A stretch of 45,142 nt of DNA from Nostoc sp. LEGE 06077 (GTDB lineage: Bacteria > Cyanobacteriota > Cyanobacteriia > Cyanobacteriales > Nostocaceae): NCBI RefSeq assembly GCF_015207705.1, contig NZ_JADEWI010000052.1:1-45142 (forward strand), given 5' to 3'. This document shows, one piece after another, positions 7,821-16,274 of the stretch. The notes under the pieces were generated by a model that worked only from the letters and a program-made list of their open reading frames with translations, searched no databases and had not been told where the DNA came from. Position numbers and translations under genes: made by a program. Position 1 is the first letter of the stretch. The number at the start of each line of letters is the position of its first letter.

Positions 7821-8315
7821 ATTAATGTGCTTACTGAGGAGCATACCTGCAAACATAAGGGCGTTCTGCAACCATAAATAGACTGTATCACCCAGAAGCG
7901 CAGCAGAGCAAGTAATAAAAGTTACATAATTTATGTGTCTGCTTTTGCATAATTTTATGATGCTTATAAAATATAAAGATTGGTTATTTCCGCTCCGATG
8001 CAATAACCCGCTCCAACCCCTACCCTATGCGTACATTGAGGGTAGGGACTGCCGCGATTATTTCAAACGTGTAATAAACATACCAATTTCGCTTTCTTTC
8101 CAACAAAGCGACTTTACCCAGTCACCGGGATTTAAATATCACTATTATAGCGTTTTACTAAAACTATCAGCTAGCTAACCAATAAAGAATCTATAACTGC
8201 TAGAGTTAATCATTATGAGCTATTGTAAAAGTTGTTGAGCGACCAACAATACTCGACTCGCCCTTGACTGGCTAAAATACCTAAAACTCAAGCCAATAAC
8301 GATAATTTTGAATTT
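7821..8315. other. 495-bp noncoding region with hairpin
   Basis: No credible gene. CCCTACCCT (8018-8026) and AGGGTAGGG (8039-8047) form a 9-bp stem with a 12-nt loop, a possible terminator or processing hairpin downstream of the 2670-7820 operon. A motif TATTTCAAACGT..AATAA.CATA near 8060-8083 recurs near 8714-8738, just before the toxin gene. Confidence 0.45.
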
Positions 8316-8570
8316 ATGACTCACCGATATACAGACATTGATTACAAAAATCTTCAGATAGCTATAGACAAGGTTGTTCTAAAAGGGGAACGTATTATTC
8401 TTCAAAGAGAAGGAAAAACTGTAGCGGCTATAGTTCCTATCGAAGAACTAGGTATACTACAAGAATTGGAAGAGTTGGAAGATGGTTTTGATTTAAAAGC
8501 AGTTCAGGAAGCGATGAAAGAGCCTGGAATAGTTCCTTGGGAAGAAGTGAAACTAAAATTTGGGCTTTAA
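8316..8570 (+). CDS. Antitoxin of the Phd/YefM type
   Basis: 84 residues. The N-terminal part fits the Phd/YefM fold: a short strand, then LQIAIDKVVLKGERIILQRE, then GKTVAAIVPIEELGIL, the usual 'repeat of hydrophobic strand plus PIEEL' in these DNA-binding antitoxins. The C-terminal acidic tail (EELEDGFDLKAVQEAMKEPG) is the likely toxin-neutralising segment. The partner is the RelE/ParE-like toxin at 8759, but a 188-bp gap separates them, whereas such pairs usually touch or overlap. Such antitoxins normally repress their own promoter. Confidence 0.8.
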   Translation: MTHRYTDIDYKNLQIAIDKVVLKGERIILQREGKTVAAIVPIEELGILQELEELEDGFDLKAVQEAMKEPGIVPWEEVKLKFGL

Positions 8571-8758
8571 TTGTTCTTTTGTCTAATTTTCAGCATTTGC
8601 AAAATAAATTTGCTTGTGCTATACGTTTAAATAATCTATACACTCACTGCGGAGTTTCAACCGTGATAAAGATACTGCTAATCGATACAGGCTAACACGA
8701 GGGGAAACCCTGAGTATTTCAAACGTTGAATAAGCATAAAAATTAACTATAAAGCAAA

Positions 8759-9025
8759 ATGGAATACAATACTGACCTAAAACCTTGTGCTGCGAGAGAT
8801 TTTGGAAAACTTGCACAAGATGTTCAGAAGGCTGTTGCGGATGTCATAGACTCCTTGAAAGAAAATCCGCGACCTGTAGGAGTGAAAAATTTTTCTTTTA
8901 ATAACCAAGACCTGTATAGAATTCACGAAGGACATTACCGAATCATCTACGAAATTAATGATGAAGCCCACGTAGTGTTAGTAGTAACAATTCGGAATCA
9001 ATACGAAGGCTATCTGAATATTTGA
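8759..9025 (+). CDS. RelE/ParE-superfamily toxin
   Basis: 88 residues. The order fits the RelE/ParE fold: two N-terminal helices (CAARDFGKLAQDVQKAVADV), the turn ENPRPVGVKNF, then the beta core DLYRIHEGHYRIIYEINDEA and the strand VVLVVTIRNQYEGY. The motif 'YRIHEGHYRIIYEI' is characteristic of RelE-type mRNA interferases (compare 'yRlRvGdyRviYei'). It would cleave mRNA at the ribosome, or poison gyrase if ParE-like, when the antitoxin at 8316 is lost; this would stabilise the plasmid. The start ATG at 8759 lacks a strong ribosome-binding site. The gap to the antitoxin suggests a separate promoter or an insertion. Confidence 0.82.
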   Translation: MEYNTDLKPCAARDFGKLAQDVQKAVADVIDSLKENPRPVGVKNFSFNNQDLYRIHEGHYRIIYEINDEAHVVLVVTIRNQYEGYLNI

Positions 9026-9070
9026 TACAAATGACATAGATAATACTTATTATTATCTATGTCATTTGTA
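9026..9070. terminator. Perfect 20-bp inverted repeat after the toxin gene
   Basis: Positions 9026-9045 and 9051-9070 are perfect reverse complements around the 5-nt loop CTTAT. The stem is AT-rich and is not followed by a strong T-run. It begins directly at the toxin stop codon, so it could be a bidirectional transcript end or a stabilising hairpin, or a protein-binding palindrome. Confidence 0.6.
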
Positions 9071-9083
9071 GCACTTTTAATCA

Positions 9084-9100
9084 AATCTGCATCCTCTACT
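9084..9100. repeat. 17-bp direct repeat, left copy, flanking the Cmr operon
   Basis: AATCTGCATCCTCTACT occurs here and identically at 14839-14855, just outside both ends of the five-gene Cmr operon. This could mark a cassette boundary. Confidence 0.55.
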
Positions 9101-9258
9101 ATATAAATCGAGAATACTAGCACTATGTAATGCAGATTAGACAAGCGCAAAATACGAGAAGTATAGTATTGACTTTGGCACACCTCAAATACAACCTCTT
9201 ATGCTGTAACTAAGGTGTAAATTATTCAACTTTAAACAAATAGCATGTATCTGAATTG

Positions 9259-10806
9259 ATGTCTACTACCATCTACACAGCCATCACTTTTGCACCCACA
9301 CAGGAATTTATTGAAAAGTCTTGGAAACTGCGCGACTTGTACGGCAGTTCATTTATCCTTTCCTACCTAGCTCGTGCAGTATGCGAAGCTGCTAAAAAGC
9401 AAGGTTTTCATGTTGTCTCCCCAGCGATAATTAATGTTGTCGAAGGTATTCCTAACCAAATAATTATACGGGGAGCATTTCAGGAAAAGGATGCAATCGC
9501 TGTATTCAAAAAAGCCTGGAAAATTATCACTCGTACCTGTCAACAGTGGATGGAAAAACACCTTAAAGGAAAACCCCAGTGGCGTAAGGAATGGGAATTA
9601 TGGACAAATCATGCTTGGGAGTTTTTTTGGGTACAGGGTGAAAGTATCCGTGATGTCTGGTGCAAGCTCCATAACATCAAGCTTCAGCGTAATTGGATTG
9701 GCATCAATTGGCAAGGTGAAAGTTCTATGCTTTCTGGTGTAGATGCTATTGCCTACTTTGGCATGGGAAGTCATCGCAACCCCACTCAACCCAATCTCAG
9801 CGTCGAAGCAGAAGAGATTCGCTTGTTTTACAAACAGTTGAGTCAATTAACGCTAGTAGAGAACGTATTTGTAGATGAAAGCGAACAGTTGAGCATACCT
9901 GAATTAATTAAGCGGCTAATTACTTTTGATGCTATTGCCAAGCAACTCAACCTTAAACCTGATGAACTCCCAAGTGTACAAATTCCCGAAAATTTCCGCG
10001 ACTTAAACCGCTTGGCTGATAAATGCTGGACAGGGTGGTTTCAAGGCAATTGCGACAAAATCGTTACATTCTTAACAACAGTCTCAAATCATGAAAATGA
10101 AGAAGATATTCTCAACCAATTCAGTGAAAGGATGCTGAACTGGGGTAAAAATTGCTTGAAACCTTCTGTAGCAAACGGTCTTGGTCAAATTATTTATGCA
10201 GGCAGTGACGATTTTTTGGGAGTATTTTATCGCAATTCGCTAGGGAAATTAACAGCCCAAAAATGTCTGCGTTGGTTCTACGGTTTCCCCAGAGTTTGGC
10301 GTAAACACGAATATGCAGAGGATATTACAGCCAGCATCGGTTTTGTGTGGGCGGCACCGAGAGTGCCACAGAGCGATGTCCTGCAACATTGTCGAGAAGC
10401 AGAGAAGTCAGCAAAGGATAAGGGGCGCGATCGCATAGCATTGCGAATATTGTTCAACAGCGGTAACTGGCTCGAATGGGTTTGTCCTTGGTGGTTTTTG
10501 CAGGATGTATTGGAAAGTTATCGTGACAGGAACTATGGGCAAAAGTGGACACATATATATGATGATGTCGCGATGCTGGAGTCCCGCCATGCTTTCGATG
10601 GTAATCAATCAGAAGTAGCTTTGGCACTGTTTGAGGTTTACTTTGGTAGCGTCAATCGAGCCACGTTGGAGAAACACCTGTGGGATGTTCGGGCTAAAAC
10701 AGGAATTTTAGTAAATCGTCAGGAAGACTGTAAAGACCTACATCAAAGTCTCAACGAATGGATTATCAATTTGGCGAAAGTCGGGTTTCATTTAGCTGAT
10801 AGTTGA
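9259..10806 (+). CDS. cmr2: Type III-B CRISPR large subunit Cas10/Cmr2, HD-less
   Basis: 515 residues from ATG 9259 (a TTG at 9256 is in frame). The start TTIYTAITFAPTQEFIEKSW is typical of the first Palm domain of Cmr2. The second Palm domain carries IIYAGSDDFLGVF with the nucleotide-cyclase motif as G315-S316-D317-D318 instead of GGDD, followed by the Cmr2-like DRIALRI/GNWLEW region. Known Cmr2 proteins are usually 700-1000 residues with an N-terminal HD nuclease. Here the HD domain is absent and I see no Cys4 zinc cluster. The two acidic residues needed for cyclic oligoadenylate synthesis are kept, so signalling may remain while DNase activity is lost. First gene of a five-gene operon; the next gene begins 50 bp later. 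The family is clear; activity is inference. Confidence 0.85.
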   Translation: MSTTIYTAITFAPTQEFIEKSWKLRDLYGSSFILSYLARAVCEAAKKQGFHVVSPAIINVVEGIPNQIIIRGAFQEKDAIAVFKKAWKIITRTCQQWMEKHLKGKPQWRKEWELWTNHAWEFFWVQGESIRDVWCKLHNIKLQRNWIGINWQGESSMLSGVDAIAYFGMGSHRNPTQPNLSVEAEEIRLFYKQLSQLTLVENVFVDESEQLSIPELIKRLITFDAIAKQLNLKPDELPSVQIPENFRDLNRLADKCWTGWFQGNCDKIVTFLTTVSNHENEEDILNQFSERMLNWGKNCLKPSVANGLGQIIYAGSDDFLGVFYRNSLGKLTAQKCLRWFYGFPRVWRKHEYAEDITASIGFVWAAPRVPQSDVLQHCREAEKSAKDKGRDRIALRILFNSGNWLEWVCPWWFLQDVLESYRDRNYGQKWTHIYDDVAMLESRHAFDGNQSEVALALFEVYFGSVNRATLEKHLWDVRAKTGILVNRQEDCKDLHQSLNEWIINLAKVGFHLADS

Positions 10807-10856
10807 CGTTCAATAGTTCGCTGTTAATTGTGATTTTTATTTTAACTCAGTTACGT

Positions 10857-11852
10857 ATGTTTAAGTTCCTAATCATTATCGAACCCTTGGGATTTCTGTA
10901 TGGCAGTGCGGGGCGTTTCCTCGAAGCAGAAAATTTAGTTGGGCGTTCAGGTAATAGCTTTCCTCCCAGTACGGCAACGGTGTCAGGGTTATATGCTGCT
11001 ACAATAGAAACTGAATTAATCGCCTCACTCCAAATTGCTGGCCCGTTTTGGGCATATAATAACGAACCACAAAATTTTTACGTACCATTGCCGTTTAACT
11101 ATTTGGTGCAAAAGGGGAAAATCAAACACCTATTGCATTGGGACTCCAACGCGCAGGAATGGCAAACGGAAACGGGCGACTCGCCAAGAGGCAAGTTTGA
11201 TAAAAGCGAACGCTGGATTGCAATTAACTCTTGGCATAAACCGCAACAAGTGCATCAAAATCCTTGGAAATACCTACCGCACTTACATCCTCACTTGGGA
11301 TTGGAACAGCGCAAGGTTGAAACTGACAGCAATCAAGGCAATTTGTTTTTGGAAAACGCCGTACAAATGCATCCTGATACCTGTCTAATATATCTTAGCA
11401 ACACACCTTTAAATGATGGCTGGTATCGCTTCGGTGGCGAAGGGCACATGGTAGATGTGTATTGTGCAGAAATTGCGTATTCAACTCAAAAGTTGTTTGA
11501 TCAACCTGTTGGGAGGCAGTTTGCCCTAATTACCCCTGCCGTTTGGGGTTCCACTCGCTTATCTTACCCCGAACCAATGACTTACAAGAATAACAACTGG
11601 GAACCTGCTTGGGACAACGAAGCTATCCTCACGGAACGCCCCAAACCTTTTCGGTATCGGCTTGGTGGTAGCGGCAAAACTAAACGCCTATCTCGCGGAC
11701 GCTACGCCGTTCCTCCAGGTAGCGTGTACGTTCTCAAAAAACCACTGAAACAACCTTGGTATAAATGGTCAGAGCTATGGTTTCCCACAGAGGCTTATAA
11801 CTTCAAACGTTGGGGATGCGGTCTAGCGCTTCCTTTGGGAGATGGTAAATAA
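10857..11852 (+). CDS. cmr3: Cmr3-like RAMP protein (Cas5 group, type III-B)
   Basis: 331 residues from ATG 10857. An upstream in-frame start would add a hydrophobic leader not expected in this family. The N-terminus MFKFLIIIEPLGFLYGSAGR and the segment FPPSTATVSGLYAATIETEL match the first RAMP (RRM-like) fold of Cmr3, which caps the 5' handle of the crRNA. The C-terminal region has a Gly-rich loop (RLGGSGKTKRLSRGRYAVPP) and ends WGCGLALPLG, the Cmr3 'G.G.alP' style. The operon order cmr2-cmr3-cmr4 supports the call. 70 bp separate it from the Cmr4-like gene. Confidence 0.8.
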   Translation: MFKFLIIIEPLGFLYGSAGRFLEAENLVGRSGNSFPPSTATVSGLYAATIETELIASLQIAGPFWAYNNEPQNFYVPLPFNYLVQKGKIKHLLHWDSNAQEWQTETGDSPRGKFDKSERWIAINSWHKPQQVHQNPWKYLPHLHPHLGLEQRKVETDSNQGNLFLENAVQMHPDTCLIYLSNTPLNDGWYRFGGEGHMVDVYCAEIAYSTQKLFDQPVGRQFALITPAVWGSTRLSYPEPMTYKNNNWEPAWDNEAILTERPKPFRYRLGGSGKTKRLSRGRYAVPPGSVYVLKKPLKQPWYKWSELWFPTEAYNFKRWGCGLALPLGDGK

Positions 11853-11922
11853 AGGAGAAATAATTTTTAGCTGACTCGTTTCTAATTAAAATTTACCACT
11901 TTAAAACAGGAGCTACATATAA

Positions 11923-12738
11923 ATGTATTTGAAAGGCTACGGCATAATTAAAACTTTAGCACCCCTGCATGTGGGAGCAAGTGCAGACGAAGAAAGTGGG
12001 AACTTAAATTTTATCTTCCGTGACCAATTTACACAGACTGGTATTGTTCCTGGTAGTTCAATTCGCGGTTCCTTCCGTGTAAATATGCGTCAATATTTTG
12101 GAGAAGCTGAGGCTAATTATTGGTATGGTGAAAGCCTTACTTCTGAAAAGTCGAATATTAATAAAGAATCGATTATTAAATTTGAATATGCTTCGATTGT
12201 TTGGCTTCCTGTATTTTGTCCTGGTCAACCAATCGTTTGGGTGAGCTGTCCCTATTTACTCAGACGCTACAAGCGTATTACTGGTAGAAAATTTGATATT
12301 CCTTACCCATATACAGGTTCAACAACCTTAAGAGCGCGTGAATCAAAAGGTAGAAAAACCTTATTTTTTAACTTGGGTTTTTTGACAATTAATCAAATTG
12401 AAAATATTAGCGATTGTTTTCCATCCGGAGAAGAATTACCCGCAGTTGTCGTAGACGATGCAGATATTTCTATGATTCACGATATGGCATTATATCGCCA
12501 AAGCCGCATTCGCTTAAAAGAGGATGAAAAAGTAGTAGTAGGTGGTGGTTTCTTTAACACCGAAGCATTACCTGAAGGAACACTACTAATTTTTCCTATA
12601 GCTATCAAGACTACTGAAGATAATCGTTATAAAGGGTTCCCATTTGGTGAATATCGGAAAAACGAATTAGAAATGTATCTAGGTGGATTAGAATCTATTG
12701 GTTTTGGTCATTGCTTAATTACTTTGGAGTGGAGCTAA
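11923..12738 (+). CDS. cmr4: Cmr4-like RAMP protein (Cas7 backbone, type III-B)
   Basis: 271 residues. The start MYLKGYGIIKTLAPLHVGAS and the loop TGIVPGSSIRGSFR are hallmark Cas7/Cmr4 elements; Cmr4 copies form the crRNA-binding backbone and cleave target RNA every six nucleotides. It ends with YLGGLESIGFGHCLITLEW, the usual Gly-rich Cmr4 C-terminus. In Cmr4 the catalytic Asp lies about 15 residues before PGSS (within 'IDLPIQR'-like sequences). Here the corresponding stretch is LNFIFRD, with Asn in that place, so slicing may be lost or moved to the nearby Asp. Stop and next ATG are 2 bp apart. The alignment was done by eye. Confidence 0.82.
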   Translation: MYLKGYGIIKTLAPLHVGASADEESGNLNFIFRDQFTQTGIVPGSSIRGSFRVNMRQYFGEAEANYWYGESLTSEKSNINKESIIKFEYASIVWLPVFCPGQPIVWVSCPYLLRRYKRITGRKFDIPYPYTGSTTLRARESKGRKTLFFNLGFLTINQIENISDCFPSGEELPAVVVDDADISMIHDMALYRQSRIRLKEDEKVVVGGGFFNTEALPEGTLLIFPIAIKTTEDNRYKGFPFGEYRKNELEMYLGGLESIGFGHCLITLEWS

Positions 12739-12740
12739 AA

Positions 12741-13166
12741 ATGACTTGGCAACCCTATAATTTAGACCAAGAAGCACAGCGTTTAGTCTTAAAATATCGT
12801 GATTTAAAAGGCGTAATTGGACAATCGCACAAAATGCGGGCAACCGTTGCTTTTGGATTAGAACGATTTTGGGGAGAACACCTGCGACTAATAGATAAAA
12901 GAAACTATGAGTATCAAAATCCAGGTCAATACTGGCACGATACTTGGAAAAGTTTTACAAACATTATGCGACCAATAGGGATATTAATTCCCTGTGAAGA
13001 AATTGAAAGCAGCGATACTAAAAATATTCAAGAAACCGCAGAAAAACTGTGGAGTATTCCTCTAGAAGACCAAAGAATATGTTTAGCTGTTCTCGCACAA
13101 TTTTGTGACAGCTTAGTGTGGTGGAGTCAGCGATACAAACTTCCCGGAGATAGTGATGACGAATAA
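12741..13166 (+). CDS. Small subunit of the Cmr complex (Cmr5/Cas11-like)
   Basis: 142 residues from ATG 12741, preceded by GGAGC and 2 bp after the cmr4 stop. The protein is all-helical and rich in Arg, Trp and Gln, with QRLVLKYRDLKGVIGQSHKM and AVLAQFCDSLVWWSQRYKL. Size, helical content and operon position between Cmr4 and the last RAMP gene match the Cas11/Cmr5 small subunit that lines the target RNA channel. I do not see a signature strong enough to give the symbol cmr5. Its last 11 bp overlap the start of the next gene, indicating coupling. Confidence 0.6.
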   Translation: MTWQPYNLDQEAQRLVLKYRDLKGVIGQSHKMRATVAFGLERFWGEHLRLIDKRNYEYQNPGQYWHDTWKSFTNIMRPIGILIPCEEIESSDTKNIQETAEKLWSIPLEDQRICLAVLAQFCDSLVWWSQRYKLPGDSDDE

Positions 13167-14766
13167 TAACGCTAATGAAGTTCCCTTAATGTTTCAAGCG
13201 CCAGTTAGAGGACGCGGACAAATTCAATATATTCAAAACCCAGAAAAATTTGAAAGATGGGTTGATGAATGGGTAGAAGGTGCTGCAACAGACGTTCCTC
13301 AGTTTAGTAACAATATCAGAACAAAAGAATATAAAATCACCTGGCGTTTTGTTTCTAACAGTGGACAAAATGAAGATATGATTCGACCAGTCATCGCTGC
13401 AAAAGGATTTCCATTTTACCCTGGTGCAAGCATGAAAGGTGCTTTTTTACGCGCTTGTACTCCAGAACAAGCGCAAAGATATTGCGGTGGGAAACTTCAT
13501 AGCAGCGATACCCAACCTGGATTTCTCCGTTTTCACGGTGGTTATCCCAAAGATGCAACTTGGGGTGAACAAAAGTTAATTGATGTTGTTCATCCTCAAC
13601 AAGATTGGCAAGTTAAAAATAACAGTGGACACTCAGCATTTATTCAGATATCCCTTTATCAACCAACCTTAGTATTTGGGATTTCCAGCACCGAAACATT
13701 AGAAACAATTGAATGGGAGACTATTTGGAGTATCTGGGATAAAGCCATAGAAAGGGGTATTGGTTCGAGAGTTAGTGCTGGTTATGGTCAACCTATGAAC
13801 CACTCACACACAAAATTAGTCACTGTTAATTTGTGTGGACAAGGATTAGCATCAAAATTAATTGATAGAACAGGCGAATTTCGTCCGAATATGTTTAAAG
13901 CCGCTTTACGAAATCATACGTTACGTTTATTTAGCGGTGTCACTGATGAAAATACAGCAGAGGAATTAACTAGAGAACTTTGGGGAGGATTCGCTGGTCT
14001 AAAAGGTGCTGTTGTCGGACAGTTAGGAATTGCTTTTCATGCTGTTGATTTAGAGATGAAAGCGTACCGATATGGTAAGGTAGCTGTGCCTATCTATGAA
14101 TTAAATTCAGGAATTCTGAATATTGTTTGCATGGGTAACTTCTTAGAGGAATACAAGAAAGAATTAAAGAACTTAGCATTACTAATTTTAAGATTTTCTA
14201 TGCTGCTGGGTGGTTTTGGTAAATCGTGGCGAAGAATTGACCATAGCTTATTCTTCCCAGAATATGAGAAACATCCGATAGGTTGTCATTGGGAATTTAC
14301 TAAGCAATCAAATAAATACTACTTTCCGGTAAATCGCCTCAATCATATCACTAATATTTTGGATTTTGCTTACAATACTGTCAACAACTGGCTCAAATTA
14401 AAAGGTAAAAACCCAAGTAATAAAGTTAGTTCATGGCGCGAATCATTCCATCCTCAAAAAGTTCAAGTATGGGGGCGCATTGCAGAAGATGAAGACGATA
14501 GTTTAGCAGTGAAATGGTTTCACTGTAATTACAAAGAAAACAAATCAATTAAAAGCTCAAGCCTCACGGGTAAGATGGGTCAAATCGGTCGAATTTGGCA
14601 TCGAATGTATCCGCATTATATCAAGACTAAGGAAGGAGAAATAAGGCGTAAAGGACGAGAATATGTAGAGTTACTCACGATTTTTCCAGATAAAAATGAT
14701 GAAAAAACACAAGATTTTTTAAAATTTATAGAAACTAGCCAGTTTACCAAGCTTTGGGGTGAATAA
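13156..14766 (+). CDS. Two-domain RAMP fusion (Cmr6-like plus Cmr1-like)
   Basis: 536 residues from ATG 13156. The first half has a Cas7-type loop FPFYPGASMKGAFLRACTPE, then PGFLRFHGGYP and the Gly-rich end of a RAMP domain (ERGIGSRVSAGYGQP, about residues 195-215). A second RAMP-like domain follows, with RPNMFKAALRNHTLRLFSGV and a distal LLILRFSMLLGGFGKSWRRI Gly-rich helix-turn as in Cmr1/Cmr6. Standard III-B operons encode Cmr1 and Cmr6 separately (about 280-450 and 250-300 residues); neither occurs elsewhere here, so this protein probably replaces both. It is the last gene of the operon, overlapping the small-subunit gene. The order and identity of the two domains are my reading and could be swapped. 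Confidence 0.7.
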   Translation: MTNNNANEVPLMFQAPVRGRGQIQYIQNPEKFERWVDEWVEGAATDVPQFSNNIRTKEYKITWRFVSNSGQNEDMIRPVIAAKGFPFYPGASMKGAFLRACTPEQAQRYCGGKLHSSDTQPGFLRFHGGYPKDATWGEQKLIDVVHPQQDWQVKNNSGHSAFIQISLYQPTLVFGISSTETLETIEWETIWSIWDKAIERGIGSRVSAGYGQPMNHSHTKLVTVNLCGQGLASKLIDRTGEFRPNMFKAALRNHTLRLFSGVTDENTAEELTRELWGGFAGLKGAVVGQLGIAFHAVDLEMKAYRYGKVAVPIYELNSGILNIVCMGNFLEEYKKELKNLALLILRFSMLLGGFGKSWRRIDHSLFFPEYEKHPIGCHWEFTKQSNKYYFPVNRLNHITNILDFAYNTVNNWLKLKGKNPSNKVSSWRESFHPQKVQVWGRIAEDEDDSLAVKWFHCNYKENKSIKSSSLTGKMGQIGRIWHRMYPHYIKTKEGEIRRKGREYVELLTIFPDKNDEKTQDFLKFIETSQFTKLWGE

Positions 14767-14838
14767 ATATATCTATTTGATTTGTGTCAACTGGTAATAG
14801 GGGCTAAACTAGCAAAAATACAGTAGTCACTTGTCATG

Positions 14839-14855
14839 AATCTGCATCCTCTACT
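14839..14855. repeat. 17-bp direct repeat, right copy, flanking the Cmr operon
   Basis: Identical to 9084-9100. This copy also covers the stop codon of the convergent pentapeptide gene (14851-14853). The distance between copies is 5.75 kb, containing the complete Cmr operon and nothing else. Confidence 0.55.
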
Positions 14856-15951
14856 CTGGTGGTAAATCCAACTGGGTACAAAAATCTTTGTCGTATTTTG
14901 CCTTCTCCCAGTTCATAGCAGATTTAATTTGATCAATAGTTATGTTTGTGGCACCAGTTAGGTCAGCACCAGTTAGGTCAGCACCAGTTAGGTCAGCACC
15001 AGTTAGGTCAGCATCAATAAAATAGGCACCATTAAGATAAGCACCATTAAGATAAGCACCATTAAGATAAGCACCATTAAGGTTCGCACTTTCGAGGTTG
15101 GCAATTCTAAGGTTAGTACTAGCGAGGTTGGCACTAGTCAGGTCGGCACTTTTGAGTTTGGCACAAAATAGTTCAGCATCTTTGAGGTTGGCACTAGTCA
15201 GGTCGGCACTTTCGAGTTTGGCATTAATGAGGTTGGCACTAGTCAGGTCGGCACTTTCGAGTTTGGCATTAATGAGGTTGACACTTTCGAGGTTGGCACT
15301 TTCAAGCTTGGCACCGCTTAGATTTAACTCACTTATAAGTTCTGCATCAATTAAAAATTCGATAACGTTACCTTTTCTTTCGCTATCTTTGTCTAGCCTC
15401 CGTAGCACAGATAATGTTCTAGCTCGTGCTACATCTAATGCTGCATCTCGCAAAGGGTTTTTAATGTCTAAAGTCTTAAAATTTTTATCAAGCAACAGTT
15501 GTGACATACGATCAATATAAGACTCTAAAGCTTCTTCTCGTAAATTTTTATCTGCTATTGCTTTTTCCACTTCAGCTTGTTTTTCAGCACTTTCTTTTTC
15601 TTCTTGGGCGCGTTTATCTGCACGCCTCTGTTCCCTACGCTCAAATTGGAATAGCACAATTGGAATTGCTAATGTACTAGCTAAACCTAACCAATCCCAA
15701 AAAGTTTTACCCGATTGAAAATTCTCTGTTGTCTCTGTAAGCTTAATAATTGTTCCATTTTTGGGATTTATTACCTCTCTGATAGCCACTGATTTATTTG
15801 AGTCTTCACCAAAACCACTCCAGTTAAATTGATAGAGAATAGTGATAACTCCAGCAGCAATAAAAACACCTATAAATAATTTTTGTTTATTAGGTAAAGA
15901 CTTTATCAAATTAGTAAGCTTTTCGCGCCATTCGCTCATATATATTTTCAA
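14851..15951 (-). CDS. Membrane-anchored pentapeptide-repeat protein
   Basis: 366 residues (an in-frame ATG at 15939 is an alternative start). A first hydrophobic helix at about 24-41 (LFIGVFIAAGVITILYQF) and a second near 85-102 (WLGLASTLAIPIVLFQF) are followed by a charged coiled coil (about 104-145). From about residue 210 to 340 there are tandem pentapeptides of the A(D/N)LxxA type, predicted to fold as a right-handed beta-helix. The repeat DNA is nearly homogenised: LTGAD four times from identical 15-bp units (14954-15013), LNGAY four times (about 15020-15080), and a 45-bp unit duplicated near 15190-15280. It converges on the Cmr operon. Function unknown; it is common in cyanobacteria. 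Confidence 0.8.
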   Translation of the reverse strand: MKIYMSEWREKLTNLIKSLPNKQKLFIGVFIAAGVITILYQFNWSGFGEDSNKSVAIREVINPKNGTIIKLTETTENFQSGKTFWDWLGLASTLAIPIVLFQFERREQRRADKRAQEEKESAEKQAEVEKAIADKNLREEALESYIDRMSQLLLDKNFKTLDIKNPLRDAALDVARARTLSVLRRLDKDSERKGNVIEFLIDAELISELNLSGAKLESANLESVNLINAKLESADLTSANLINAKLESADLTSANLKDAELFCAKLKSADLTSANLASTNLRIANLESANLNGAYLNGAYLNGAYLNGAYFIDADLTGADLTGADLTGADLTGATNITIDQIKSAMNWEKAKYDKDFCTQLDLPPE

Positions 15952-16274
15952 GCATAGGTATCTAACTATACTTTACTATTAAGCACTCATTTACAAGAGT
16001 AAGCTTGTTTACTTCTCTAATTTTTTGAAAACTTTACTAACATGGGGTAGCCTCCTTTTCGAGCGTTTGTACAAAAAACCCCAGGTAGTAAATTCTCAAA
16101 CCCACACAGGACAAGATGATCGCACAGAGTAGGTATCTCGGCGGCCACCCAAATAGAGTTACCTGCAAGCTGCTTTCCATCCTGCCCTATAGCGGGGTAC
16201 AGTTTCAGCAGATTGGCCAGTCCCGTGACGAGGGCGAAGATGTAAGGTGATTTCCGTATCAAGTCGAGAAAAAA

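Noticed and set aside
14954-15290. CRISPR or minisatellite array
   Set aside because: The 15-bp period is the codon repeat of a pentapeptide protein.
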